Source: an uncultured Chitinophagaceae bacterium (lineage in GTDB: Bacteria; Bacteroidota; Bacteroidia; Chitinophagales; Chitinophagaceae). Taken from it: a DNA stretch of 33,787 nt. Shown piece after piece: positions 33,616-33,787 of the stretch. How positions within the stretch are numbered: position 1 is the first letter of the stretch; every line of letters starts with the position of its first letter. The notes below the pieces were generated by a model, which worked only from the letters and a program-made list of their open reading frames with translations, was not told where the DNA came from and did no database searches. A program made the translations under genes and the position numbers. The stretch covers positions 1-33,787 of the forward strand of contig CAITVK010000130.1 in NCBI GenBank assembly GCA_903895845.1. Direction: 5' to 3'.

Positions 33616-33787
33616 TTTGTTCTGTGTGGAGTAGTAATGATTTAAGTAATTAATTCAAGTTGCTAGTTAATTTTCTTTAGTTGTATTGCAAATAAGAACA
33701 ATACAATTTTCAATAAGAATCCTTTTAGAGTAACAGCATGTATTGTTCTGAGGAATAATGCCTTTATTTCACTGATACTAGACTCAA

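Overview
This is chromosomal DNA from a Bacteroidota, most likely Chitinophagaceae or a close relative. The evidence is AT-rich intergenic DNA without Shine-Dalgarno motifs, several TAnnTTTG-type -7 promoter elements, TonB-dependent and outer-membrane beta-barrel receptors with CarboxypepD_reg-like N-termini, a GldM-type C-terminal domain, a TonB_C protein and many short REP-like palindromes. No tRNA, rRNA, IS element, phage gene or CRISPR array was seen.

Layout. (1) 1-7713, plus strand: a branched-chain amino acid operon, ilvE (5' end outside the window), ilvD, a TonB_C-domain protein of unknown role, ilvB, ilvN, ilvC, closed by a clear intrinsic terminator. Its junctions hold a 21-bp-period array, perfect inverted repeats and three copies of a short C/G-rich palindromic element, one of which is translated inside ilvB. 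(2) 7857-11039: a GldM-C-like secreted protein split by a -1 frameshift at a canonical A AAA AAG heptamer, a second 21-bp-period array in front of an Fn3-like protein, and an Old Yellow Enzyme reductase of the YqjM class. (3) 11334-20196: a TPR histidine kinase divergent from an outer-membrane beta-barrel receptor, a third 21-bp-period array, a FIST sensor with a cytosolic hybrid kinase, and an LD-carboxypeptidase. (4) 20208-24681: a heparinase-II-like lyase divergent from a YbjJ-like MFS transporter, and a diverged ThiE/TenI-like protein. (5) 24819-27395: a TonB-dependent receptor behind a TPP riboswitch, probably for thiamine or a precursor. (6) 27511-33576: an unknown protein, an SLC45-like sugar transporter, glgC, a DUF3291-like protein and a large secreted protein resembling a glycoside hydrolase.

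Working together: IlvB/N, C, D and E make up the valine and isoleucine pathway. The riboswitch, receptor and ThiE-like gene look like a thiamine uptake and salvage unit. FIST plus hybrid kinase is a two-gene sensory module. GlgC, the SLC45-like transporter, the heparinase-like lyase and the secreted enzyme point to glycan use and glycogen storage.

The most unusual signal is a set of three intergenic arrays (761-949, 8881-9048, 16265-16337). Each has its own sequence, but all share an exact 21-bp period (two helical turns) and a short inverted A-rich/T-rich core, and each lies just upstream of a gene in the same orientation. Two of them end 69 and 67 nt before the start codon. I do not recognise this as a named element.
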